The notes: a model not told the origin generated them from the letters alone. DNA of 6,388 nucleotides from Deltaproteobacteria bacterium (GCA_013152215.1 JAADGT010000025.1:1-6388); one strand, 5' to 3'. Shown: positions 1-5,637, counted from the first letter of the stretch. Translations and numbers: made by a program.

Positions 1-233
1 TGGCGGGGGGCGGTCCGCTCCACCGCCTCGCGCCACGGGACCCGGGGGGGCTCGGTGCGGATCACCAGGCGGCACCCGGGGTCCGTGGGGGCATCGGTGA
101 ACAGGGGGGTTCCCCCCGGCCCGTCGGACCGATACACGTCGGCGGTCGCCGCCGGGACGAGGGCCAAGAGGGCCACCGCCACGGCCCAGCCGGTGCGTCC
201 CCCGAGGCCGGGCGGCCTACCCCCCCTTTCCAT
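1..233 (-). CDS. Secreted protein, probable lytic transglycosylase (C-terminus beyond window)
   Basis: Only the first 77 codons lie in the window; the frame stays open to the left edge. The ATG at 233-231 gives a classic Sec signal peptide: an Arg-containing N-region, a hydrophobic stretch at about residues 16-29 (WAVAVALLALVPAA) and an Ala-X-Ala type cleavage site after residue 31. The mature protein begins DVYRSDGPGGTPLFTDAPTD, then RLVIRTEP and PWREAVERTA. This matches the DUF4124-like start (Y-x(n)-G-x-x-x-FT-[ND]-x-PTD) that often precedes the SLT domain of periplasmic lytic transglycosylases, which cleave peptidoglycan. The catalytic domain itself is not visible, so the enzyme assignment is inferred from the N-terminus. 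The start lies 17 bases inside the preceding GGDEF gene, in another frame. An AAGGA about 11 bases upstream could serve as ribosome binding site. It is probably co-transcribed with the signalling genes. Confidence 0.68.
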   Translation of the reverse strand, partial: MERGGRPPGLGGRTGWAVAVALLALVPAATADVYRSDGPGGTPLFTDAPTDPGCRLVIRTEPPRVPWREAVERTAPR

Positions 234-1527
234 TGGTGCGCTGGTCCTTGACCCAGAGGCTTCCCGGTTTCGACTTGGCATACCCCTTGAGCTGGGCGGC
301 CACGTCCGCGATCTCGCCCACGTGCGCGAACGGCCGGGCCTCGTTGGTGACCACCGCCACCGACAGCGTCATCAGGGGAAACCGGGTCACCCGTCCCCGG
401 CGGTCCTTGGTCTCGATGCGGCCCCGGGCCCGATCCTCCGGGTCGTAGTAGAGGGGGATCACCCGATCGAACCGCTCCACGATCCGCTGGGCCACGGCCT
501 CGGCCCGGTCGGGGTGGGTGACCACCACGAAGTCGTCGCCGCCCACGTGCCCCACGAAGTCGTCCGGCCCTCCCAGGTCCCGCACGGCCTCGAGCAGGAT
601 GTCGGCGATCTGACGAATCACCCCGTCCCCCCGTGCGAACCCGTAACGGTCGTTGAACGCCTTGAAGTGGTCGGCATCGGCGTAGAGCACCGCCAGCGGT
701 CGGCCCTGGGCCAGGCGCTCGCCGATCACCTGCTCGATCGTGACGCTGCCGGGCAGGCCGGTGGTGCTCGAGGCGCTGAGCCCCGCCTGGGTACGGCGGA
801 GCAGCCGGTCGATCCGGGCCGAGAGCTCGGGGATGCTGAACGGTTTGGTCACGTAGTCGTCGGCGCCCAGACGCAGGGCCCGCACCTTGTCGGTGTCCTC
901 GGTGCGGGCCGAGAACACGATGATCGGCGTCAGCGCGGTGCGCGGATCGGCCTTGAGGGTCTCGATCACCTGGAACCCGTCCATGCCCGGCATGTTGATG
1001 TCGAGCAGCACCAGGTCCGGCTGGAACCGCCTCACCTTCTCCACCGCCTCGCGGCCGTCGAAGGCCACCAACGGGATCATCCCGAGGCTGGTCACGATGT
1101 GGGACCCCAGCAGGACCACGCTCTGGTCGTCGTCCACCACCAGGATCCGGGGGATGGTCCGCGGACCGGTCCGCCCCTGCTCCCGGGCCCGGGCTGCCGC
1201 GTCCCGGATCTGCGCCGGGTCGGGCGGGGTCTCCACCGGGATCCAGCCGGGGGGCGGCACGTCCTCCGCCGAGCGCACCACCACGAACGCCGGGCACTCT
1301 CCGCACACGTAGTGGTGGCCCACGAACTGGGCCGCCAGGTCCCGAACCTCGGGCTCCAGATCGTGCCACAACACCACGGCCACGGGGCGGGCCCGGAGCA
1401 GGCTGCCGGTGAACGACTCCAGGTCCTGGTACACCTCGACGCCGAGGCCCAGGTCCCGCAACCCCCGGGCCAGGATCTCCACCTGCTCCGGCGGCCCGAG
1501 CAGCACGAACCGGCCCGGGCCGCTCAT
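217..1527 (-). CDS. Response regulator with degenerate N-terminal domain, receiver and GGDEF (GGDDF) domain
   Basis: A 436-residue cytoplasmic protein with three parts. Residues 1-115 have a receiver-like rhythm but no acidic pocket or phospho-acceptor Asp at the expected place; they carry His71, His72, Cys75 and Cys78. Residues 126-245 are a complete receiver: acidic cluster at 132-134, phospho-acceptor Asp176 in LLDINMP, Ser206, and Lys228 in TKPF. Residues 250-430 are a GGDEF-type domain: Asp283 and Asp285 followed by FKAFNDRYGFARGD, and a signature reading GGDDF (329-333). GGDEF proteins make cyclic di-GMP from two GTP. Here the fourth signature residue is Asp instead of Glu and no RxxD inhibitory site is seen, so activity is uncertain. 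About 25 residues between the signature and the last strand (around 361-385, rich in Asp/Arg) look like a subfamily insertion. The ATG overlaps the kinase stop as ATGA, implying translational coupling and a likely partnership with that kinase. Confidence 0.9.
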   Translation of the reverse strand: MSGPGRFVLLGPPEQVEILARGLRDLGLGVEVYQDLESFTGSLLRARPVAVVLWHDLEPEVRDLAAQFVGHHYVCGECPAFVVVRSAEDVPPPGWIPVETPPDPAQIRDAAARAREQGRTGPRTIPRILVVDDDQSVVLLGSHIVTSLGMIPLVAFDGREAVEKVRRFQPDLVLLDINMPGMDGFQVIETLKADPRTALTPIIVFSARTEDTDKVRALRLGADDYVTKPFSIPELSARIDRLLRRTQAGLSASSTTGLPGSVTIEQVIGERLAQGRPLAVLYADADHFKAFNDRYGFARGDGVIRQIADILLEAVRDLGGPDDFVGHVGGDDFVVVTHPDRAEAVAQRIVERFDRVIPLYYDPEDRARGRIETKDRRGRVTRFPLMTLSVAVVTNEARPFAHVGEIADVAAQLKGYAKSKPGSLWVKDQRTNGKGG

Positions 1528-2993
1528 GCCGCCCCTCCCCGGGGGATCCGGCGCCGGTCCACCGGCAGGGCCACCGTGCACACGGTGCCCTGACCCGGCC
1601 GGCTCTCGAACTCGATGGTGCCGGCGTGCTCCTCCACGATCAGGTGGGCCTTGGCGAGCCCCAGCCCGGTGCCCGAGGTCTTGGAGGTGAAGAACGGGTC
1701 GAAGATCTCCTCCAGGTCGTCGGGGTCGATGCCCACGCCGGTGTCCCGGATGCGCACCTGGACCCAGTTCTCCACGGGGCGGAAGTCCACGGTGAGATCC
1801 CCTCCGGTGGGCATGGCCTCGACGGCGTTCTCCACCAGGCCACCGAACAGTTCGGCCAGCAGGTTGCGGTCGCCGTACACCCGGGGCAGGTCGGCGGGCT
1901 TGTCGAACCGCACCCGCACCCCCTGGGCCTCGGCCCGGCCTTTCCAACGGTCCACGCACTGCTGAACGATCTCCCGCAGGTCCACCGGCTCGAACCGGGA
2001 CCGGTGCTCCCGGCTGAACGCCACGTAGTCCTCGATATCCTGGACCATCCTCTCCAGCCGTTCCACCTCGCTGACGATCACGTCCAGGTACCGGCTCTCG
2101 GGTTGGCCGTCGAGCCTGCGACGCAGCTTGCGGGCAAACCCGCCGATGGAGATGAGGGGGTTTCGAACCTCGTGGGCCACCCCCTCCACCACCCGACCCA
2201 GGCTGGCCAGCTTTTTGGACTCCAGATACCGCTTCTCCAGAGCCTTCTGGTGGGTGAGGTCCCGGAGGGCCAGGATCAGGTGCCCCGGCTCGGGGCGTTC
2301 CACCCCTGCCACGGCCGCGGGGAACCGGCCGGCCGGTCCCTCCATGTACACCTCGCCCTCGTACCCCCCGGGCGCCGACGCCTCCTCGCGGACCTGGTCC
2401 ATCCACCGGCACCGCAGCTCGGGGCACACAAACCCTTCCACCGGCGCTCCCACGAGCTCCTCGATCCGGCGGGCCAGGAGCCGTCCGGCGGCCCGGTTGG
2501 CCGCCACCACCCGGTTGTCGGGGTCCACGTGGAGGATGGCGGTGGGCGCCTCGAAGAACACCCGGGCCAGGACCTGGGCCTCGACCCGGGGAGGAAGGGG
2601 CGCTTCGGAGTGGATGTAGGCCTGGAGCTCGGCCCGCTCCAGGTGGATCCGAAGGGACCGCAGGAGGATGTCCTCCCGGAACGGCTTGGTGATGTAGTCG
2701 TTGGCCCCCAGGCGCAAGGCCTTCATGGCCGTGCGCTCCGAGCCGTGGCCGGTGAGCACGATCACCACGGTTTCGGGCCGGATTCGCTTGATCTGCCGAA
2801 GGACGTCCAGGCCGTGGAGTCGGGGGAGGTTCAGGTCGAGGACGACGGCGTCCGGCAGCTCGTCGGTGAACCGCCGAAGCCCCTCCAGCCCGTCGGCGGC
2901 CAGGGTGCACTCGTATCCGCGGGCAGCGAGCCGGTCCGCCACCAGGCGTCCCAGGAACTCGCTGTCCTCCACCACCAGCACGCGTTTGGGCAT
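1524..2993 (-). CDS. Soluble hybrid histidine kinase: receiver-PAS-HisKA-HATPase
   Basis: A 489-residue protein with no transmembrane segment, so it probably senses a cytoplasmic signal. Residues 1-120 are a receiver: Glu9/Asp10, phospho-acceptor Asp53 in VLDLNLP, Thr81, Lys103 in TKPF. Residues about 140-250 are a PAS sensor domain (AILHVDPDNRVVAANRAA) with Cys190 and Cys195. HisKA spans about 258-325, with phospho-His274 in VAHEVRNPL. The HATPase domain shows the N box (Asn389 in VENAVEAM), G1 (DTGVGI, 417-422), F box (FDPFFTS) and G2 (GTGLGLA, 441-447). All catalytic residues are present, so it should autophosphorylate. The receiver at the N-terminus means the kinase is probably itself controlled by phosphorylation from another kinase, or passes phosphate internally. 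The next gene is a GGDEF response regulator overlapping by 4 bases, the likely target. I chose the ATG at 2993 because the receiver fold begins there. A GTG at 3032 with a better ribosome binding site would add 13 residues. Confidence 0.92.
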   Translation of the reverse strand: MPKRVLVVEDSEFLGRLVADRLAARGYECTLAADGLEGLRRFTDELPDAVVLDLNLPRLHGLDVLRQIKRIRPETVVIVLTGHGSERTAMKALRLGANDYITKPFREDILLRSLRIHLERAELQAYIHSEAPLPPRVEAQVLARVFFEAPTAILHVDPDNRVVAANRAAGRLLARRIEELVGAPVEGFVCPELRCRWMDQVREEASAPGGYEGEVYMEGPAGRFPAAVAGVERPEPGHLILALRDLTHQKALEKRYLESKKLASLGRVVEGVAHEVRNPLISIGGFARKLRRRLDGQPESRYLDVIVSEVERLERMVQDIEDYVAFSREHRSRFEPVDLREIVQQCVDRWKGRAEAQGVRVRFDKPADLPRVYGDRNLLAELFGGLVENAVEAMPTGGDLTVDFRPVENWVQVRIRDTGVGIDPDDLEEIFDPFFTSKTSGTGLGLAKAHLIVEEHAGTIEFESRPGQGTVCTVALPVDRRRIPRGGAA

Positions 2994-3022
2994 GGGGGAT
3001 GCCTGGGCCCTGGGGGAGGACG

Positions 3023-3038
3023 GGGGGCTCACGCCCCC
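3023..3038 (-). promoter_or_regulatory. GC-rich hairpin with GUGA tetraloop between the SEC-C gene and the kinase
   Basis: On the minus-strand transcript, GGGGGC and GCCCCC pair perfectly (6 bp) around a GUGA loop, which fits the GNRA tetraloop class. No U-tract follows, so it is not a standard intrinsic terminator. The loop contains the alternative GTG start of the kinase gene, and the 5' arm abuts an AGGAGG. It could tune kinase translation or mark a transcript-processing point; that role is inferred. Confidence 0.45.
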
Positions 3039-3048
3039 TCCTGCCTCC
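3030..3048 (-). promoter_or_regulatory. Alternative GTG start and ribosome binding site for the kinase
   Basis: The minus strand reads GGAGG (3048-3044), then AGGAGG (3042-3037), then GTG (3032-3030), in frame with the kinase. Spacing is 4 bases from the nearer motif and 11 from the farther one. By contrast the ATG at 2993 has no recognisable purine-rich site ahead of it. Translation from GTG would begin only 22 bases after the SEC-C stop and add a 13-residue Ser/Pro/Ala tail before the receiver. The sequence alone does not decide between the two starts. Confidence 0.4.
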
Positions 3049-3054
3049 GGGTGG

Positions 3055-3240
3055 TCAGAAATCGTCGGTGTGACAACACTTGAACTTGGGTTTACCCGAT
3101 CCGCACTCACAGGGGGCACCGTGACATTTGCTAAAGGACTTTTTCGATCCACAAGGGCACAGCTCAATGTCCTCTTCGGACACTTGACACCCCCTCTTGA
3201 GTACGTTGTCGGACGTATGGAACATGTCCTTCTGGCTCAT
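3055..3240 (-). CDS. Small protein with two SEC-C zinc-binding motifs
   Basis: A 61-residue protein. Its C-terminal half carries two adjacent SEC-C type motifs (CxCx8C[C/H]): Cys28, Cys30, Cys39, His40 (CPCGSKKSFSKCH), and Cys44, Cys46, Cys55, Cys56 (CECGSGKPKFKCC). SEC-C motifs, named from the SecA C-terminus, bind one zinc each and often mediate protein contacts (in SecA, with SecB and the ribosome). The N-terminal 25 residues (MSQKDMFHTSDNVLKRGCQV) match nothing I recognise. The start is well supported: AAGGAGG (3252-3246) lies 5 bases ahead of the ATG and touches the stop codon of the HAD gene. Hand-counted G+C over 3061-3240 is 93 of 180 (about 52%), well below the 65-75% counted in three flanking gene blocks, so the gene may be a recent arrival or be constrained by its Lys/Cys/Phe-rich composition. 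Its function is unknown; zinc binding is a family-based inference. Confidence 0.88.
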   Translation of the reverse strand: MSQKDMFHTSDNVLKRGCQVSEEDIELCPCGSKKSFSKCHGAPCECGSGKPKFKCCHTDDF

Positions 3241-3251
3241 CTCCGCCTCCT

Positions 3252-3926
3252 TCACCGGACAAGGAATGGGGACACACCGCCGGGAAGGGTACCAGAGGTT
3301 CCGTGGTTGGCAAGAAAGGTCGCCACCTCGCGGGGTGAGCCCACCGAGGGCGGAAACGGGGTGCGGAATCCCAGGAACGCCACCCCCGCGGCCCGCGCGG
3401 CGGACAGATCGAGCTCCGAGTCGCCCACGTACAAGGCCTCCGCAGGGGGGCACCCGAACAGGTCCAGGGCCCGCAGGAGCAGATCGGGGTGGGGTTTGGG
3501 CCGGGCCACGTCGCGCACCGTGACCACCCGGTCGACCAGGTCCAGCAACCCCACGCTCGCAAGCACCTCGTGGGCGCTGCGCCCCCGATTGGTGGCCACG
3601 GCGACCCGCTGGAACCCGCGACGGCGCGCCAGCACCTCGCGCCACCCCGGCTCGGGCTCCAGAAGGGGGAGGAACCGCAGGTAGTCGAGCCCCTCGGCAA
3701 AAGCCCGGGCCTCGTCGCGTGCCTCGGGCGGGAAGAACGTCTCGATCACCTGGGGGGTCGACAGGGTATGGAGCCGCGCCAGGGCCGCCGCGTCGTCCTC
3801 GGCCACCTCGGGCAGGCCGAACGCCCGGAACAGGTGGTTGTAGTACGCCAGGTTGGCCCGTTCGGACCGGATCAGGACCCCGTCGCAGTCCAAGAGGAGC
3901 AGTTTGACGCCGTTGGATCGGTTCAT
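3252..3926 (-). CDS. HAD-superfamily phosphatase, subfamily IA (phosphoglycolate phosphatase-like)
   Basis: A 224-residue hydrolase of usual family length. It has all four HAD motifs: motif I DCDGV with nucleophile Asp13 and general acid Asp15; motif II Thr112 in VATNRG; motif III Lys144 in RPKPHP; motif IV GDSELD (168-173) with the metal-binding acids. The segment between residues 17 and about 100 is a helical cap of the subfamily I type. Such enzymes dephosphorylate small phosphorylated metabolites in the cytoplasm; the substrate (phosphoglycolate, sugar phosphate, nucleotide) cannot be read from sequence. The start at 3926 places the nucleophile at the usual distance from the N-terminus. 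An earlier in-frame ATG at 3962 would add 12 Gly/Pro-rich residues and is less likely. No good ribosome binding site precedes either. This is the first gene of the left block, and the SEC-C gene follows after 11 bases. Confidence 0.88.
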   Translation of the reverse strand: MNRSNGVKLLLLDCDGVLIRSERANLAYYNHLFRAFGLPEVAEDDAAALARLHTLSTPQVIETFFPPEARDEARAFAEGLDYLRFLPLLEPEPGWREVLARRRGFQRVAVATNRGRSAHEVLASVGLLDLVDRVVTVRDVARPKPHPDLLLRALDLFGCPPAEALYVGDSELDLSAARAAGVAFLGFRTPFPPSVGSPREVATFLANHGTSGTLPGGVSPFLVR

Positions 3927-4012
3927 GGCCCGAGCATACCCGCCGGGCGGCGGCCCACGCAACGGCCCCGCCCCTGTTCGTTTCCCGGGCCTGCGTTATA
4001 CTTCCACGCAAC

Positions 4013-4049
4013 TTCGGTCTGCGGTCGTCGGTCGACGGTCTTCGGTCGA
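4013..4049 (-). repeat. Five-unit GACCGNN heptad array upstream of the HAD gene
   Basis: On the minus strand GACCG recurs exactly every 7 bases, five times. The two variable bases are AA, TC, AC, CA and AA in order. On the plus strand it reads as CGGTCNN. It ends 86 bases ahead of the HAD start codon. A matching five-unit array, in the same orientation relative to the gene that follows it, lies at 5585-5619. Confidence 0.9.
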
Positions 4050-4074
4050 AAGCTCGCCCCGATATCGAAGTCGA

Positions 4075-4226
4075 GGGGCATGGGGATCAGGGGTCAGAAT
4101 TCAGAAGTCGGCGGACAGGGAGAAGACTCTTCGGTGCCCCGAGACGATCCCGCCGGGAACCCAAACTGCTTTGTGGGATTTCCTGTCTTCTGCCCGCTGA
4201 AATCTGGTTCCTGAACCCCATGCCCC
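4075..4226. repeat. 152-base inverted-repeat element with 7-base internal period
   Basis: The ends are perfect 11-base inverted repeats: GGGGCATGGGG at 4075-4085 and its complement at 4216-4226. The arms (4075-4119 and 4182-4226) continue as an imperfect inverted repeat, 34 of 45 positions matching by my alignment. Within each arm CAG-containing units recur every 7 bases; on the left these include CAGGGGT, CAGAATT and CAGAAGT. The 62-base middle shows no coding potential I trust. I see no flanking target duplication and no transposase. It could be a non-autonomous mobile element, or a folded RNA or cruciform-forming repeat of a dispersed family. Confidence 0.7.
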
Positions 4227-4312
4227 GCCGCCGGCAATGGTTCCGGACCAACGAACGTTACCCTCCCCGTTGTACGCCCTGCAGGGGCCTGAAGGGGCTG
4301 CCCAGTCTTTGG

Positions 4313-4437
4313 GCTTGGAAGCTGGGAAGCTAGGAGGCTAGAGCAACGAATGACCGGCGCCACCTGCAGACGTTTGGAGACCAGAAGGGTTTTCGAACAA
4401 GCAGCCTTCCAGCCCCCTGGCCTTCCAGCCTGCAAGC
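4313..4437. repeat. Inverted-repeat element with 8-base internal period
   Basis: The left arm (4313-4341) and right arm (4409-4437) match as inverted copies at 22 of 29 positions. The left arm is made of octamers TTGGAAGC, TGGGAAGC and TAGGAGGC plus a partial unit. The right arm, read on the minus strand over 4435-4404, has TTGCAGGC, TGGAAGGC, CAGGGGGC and TGGAAGGC. The shared pattern is roughly TNGNANGC. The 67-base interior is unremarkable. The element ends 22 bases ahead of the hydrolase start codon, so it would lie in or near that gene's leader. Confidence 0.65.
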
Positions 4438-4450
4438 GGGCCGAAGGCCC
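4438..4450 (+). promoter_or_regulatory. Small hairpin just ahead of the hydrolase start
   Basis: GGGCC, loop GAA, GGCCC, ending 9 bases before the ATG at 4460. The only Shine-Dalgarno-like bases (AAGG, 4444-4447) lie in its loop and 3' arm. It may reduce translation initiation, or it may be incidental in GC-rich DNA. There is no U-tract, so it is not a terminator. Confidence 0.3.
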
Positions 4451-4459
4451 CAAGCTCCC

Positions 4460-5524
4460 ATGACCTCCGGGCACCTTCGGGCCGAACTCCGGGGGCGGGC
4501 CGGCTGGCTGACCCTAACCCGTCCCGACCGGCTCAACGCCCTGACCCTGCCCATGGTCCGGGCGATGACGGCCGCGCTCCGGGGCTGGGGGGCGGACCCT
4601 GCCGTGGGCCTGGTCGTGATCGAGGGGAAGGGCGGGCGGGCCTTCTGCGCCGGCGGGGACGTACGCGCGGTGTGCCGGCTCCGGGACGCGGGGCTCGACC
4701 CCGAGACCCGGGCGTTCTTCCTCGAGGAGTACCGCCTGAACCTGGCGATCCACCGGTTCCCCCACCCCTACGTGGCCCTGATGGACGGCATTGCCATGGG
4801 AGGCGGCGTGGGGATCTCGGTCCACGGCTCCCACCGGGTCGCTACCGAGGCCACCCGGATCGCCATGCCCGAGACCGGGATCGGGTTCTTCCCGGACGTG
4901 GGCGCCTCGTACCTCCTCTCCCGCCTCCCCGGCGCGTTCGGCCCCTTCCTGGGGCTTACGGGGACGGCCGTGGGACCGGGTGACGCCCTGGCCCTGGGGC
5001 TCGCCACCCATTTCGTCCCCCGAGGCCGCCTGCCGGCGCTGAGGGAAGCACTGGCCGGGGCGGGGTCGTGGGCGGAGGTGAACCGAGCATTGGAGGGCCT
5101 CTCCGGCCCGGCCGGTCCGGCGCCCCTGTGGCAGCGCCGCGCCGAGATCGAACGGGCCTTCGGGCAGGAGCGGGTGGAGGACGTGCTGGAGAAGCTGGCC
5201 GACATGGCCCGGGAGGGGTCGGACTGGGCCCGCCGCACCCGTGACGAGCTCCTCGCCAAGTCCCCCACCAGCCTGAAGGTGACCTGGGAGGCCCTGCGGC
5301 GAGGTCGGAACCTGGACCTGGCATCGTGCCTGGCCATGGAGTACCGTCTGGTGTGCCGGTTCCTGGCGGCCCGCGACTTCTGCGAGGGCGTCCGGGCCGT
5401 GCTCGAGGACCGGGACGGCCGCCCCCGGTGGGACCCGCCGGATCTGAGCCGCGTCTCCGACGAGGCGGTGGCCGCGTACTTCGCACCCCTGCCGCCCGGG
5501 GAGGAGTGGTCGCCCGGGCCTTGA
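4460..5524 (+). CDS. 3-hydroxyisobutyryl-CoA hydrolase-like enzyme (crotonase superfamily)
   Basis: A 354-residue protein, the length expected for 3-hydroxyisobutyryl-CoA hydrolase and longer than plain enoyl-CoA hydratases (about 260). Crotonase hallmarks are present: NALTLPMV near residue 26, FCAGGDV (62-68) and MGGGVGIS (113-120), which form the CoA pocket and oxyanion hole. The hydrolase-specific block MPETGIGFFPDVGASYLLSR (136-155) carries the two catalytic acids, Glu138 and Asp146. The C-terminal part has SPTSLKVT (268-275) and DFCEGVRAVLEDRD (306-319), both typical of this subfamily. The reaction frees 3-hydroxyisobutyrate from its CoA ester in valine breakdown; some relatives act on other 3-hydroxyacyl-CoAs. 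No other valine-pathway gene is nearby, so the substrate is inferred from family alone. No ribosome binding site is clear, but the first ATG fits the family N-terminus and no other in-frame start precedes it. Confidence 0.9.
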   Translation: MTSGHLRAELRGRAGWLTLTRPDRLNALTLPMVRAMTAALRGWGADPAVGLVVIEGKGGRAFCAGGDVRAVCRLRDAGLDPETRAFFLEEYRLNLAIHRFPHPYVALMDGIAMGGGVGISVHGSHRVATEATRIAMPETGIGFFPDVGASYLLSRLPGAFGPFLGLTGTAVGPGDALALGLATHFVPRGRLPALREALAGAGSWAEVNRALEGLSGPAGPAPLWQRRAEIERAFGQERVEDVLEKLADMAREGSDWARRTRDELLAKSPTSLKVTWEALRRGRNLDLASCLAMEYRLVCRFLAARDFCEGVRAVLEDRDGRPRWDPPDLSRVSDEAVAAYFAPLPPGEEWSPGP

Positions 5525-5584
5525 GCCGGGCGGGGTTCGTGCCGAAACGGTCGGGAGGATGGGGGGGGGCGGCCGAAGGTCCCT

Positions 5585-5619
5585 GACCGACGACCGTAGA
5601 CCGAGGACCGACGACCGAA
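5585..5619 (+). repeat. Five-unit GACCGNN heptad array upstream of the ABC ATPase gene
   Basis: GACCG recurs exactly every 7 bases, five times. The variable bases are AC, TA, AG, AC and AA in order. The array ends 18 bases ahead of the GTG start. The unit count and consensus equal those of the array at 4013-4049, and the last unit is GACCGAA in both. The rest of the gap, 5525-5584, is G-rich with no recognisable terminator. Confidence 0.9.
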
Positions 5620-5627
5620 CTTACAAC

Positions 5628-5634
5628 GGAGAGG
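5628..5634 (+). promoter_or_regulatory. Ribosome binding site fixing a GTG start
   Basis: GGAGAGG is followed by GTG at 5638. GGAG is 6 bases from the start codon, a good spacing. It supports GTG as the start of the ABC ATPase, whose usual N-terminal strand begins two residues later. Confidence 0.75.
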
Positions 5635-5637
5635 CCC

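Larger units (their letters stand above)
3927..4459. other. 533-base gene-free spacer rich in short-period repeats
   Basis: The spacer separates the leftward block from the rightward hydrolase gene, so promoters for both directions should lie here. I found only one -10-like box for the HAD gene: TATAAC on the minus strand at 4000-3995, with no matching -35. The open frames crossing the spacer look random: they are low in complexity, have no recognisable domain, and run through the repeats. It holds a heptad array (4013-4049), two inverted-repeat elements (4075-4226 and 4313-4437) and a small hairpin (4438-4450). The perfect palindrome CCCTGCAGGG lies at 4277-4286. Between 4227 and 4312 I see nothing else. 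Confidence 0.8.

Noticed and set aside
1528..2910. In-frame extension of the GGDEF regulator upstream of its ATG at 1527
   Set aside because: The extension is Pro/Gly/Arg-rich and lies wholly inside the kinase gene in another frame. The ATGA overlap gives a natural start.
3023..3038. Intrinsic terminator between the SEC-C gene and the kinase
   Set aside because: The stem is strong, but no U-tract follows on the minus-strand transcript.
55..3083. Long plus-strand open frames opposite the kinase and regulator genes
   Set aside because: They have no recognisable domain and a composition rich in His, Pro, Gly and Arg typical of antisense frames in GC-rich DNA. The minus strand here carries complete, motif-verified domains.
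3995..4000. TATAAC as the promoter of the HAD gene
   Set aside because: The box is 5 of 6 to the -10 consensus, but no -35-like hexamer sits 16-18 bases upstream, and the same bases give a TATACT on the plus strand. Too weak to call as a promoter.
4013..4049. CRISPR-like array
   Set aside because: Units are 7 bases with only 2 variable bases. There are no spacers of useful length and no cas genes.
4075..4437. Insertion sequence or transposase remnant
   Set aside because: The inverted ends suggest mobility, but there is no transposase-like frame and no target duplication at either edge. Kept only as repeats.
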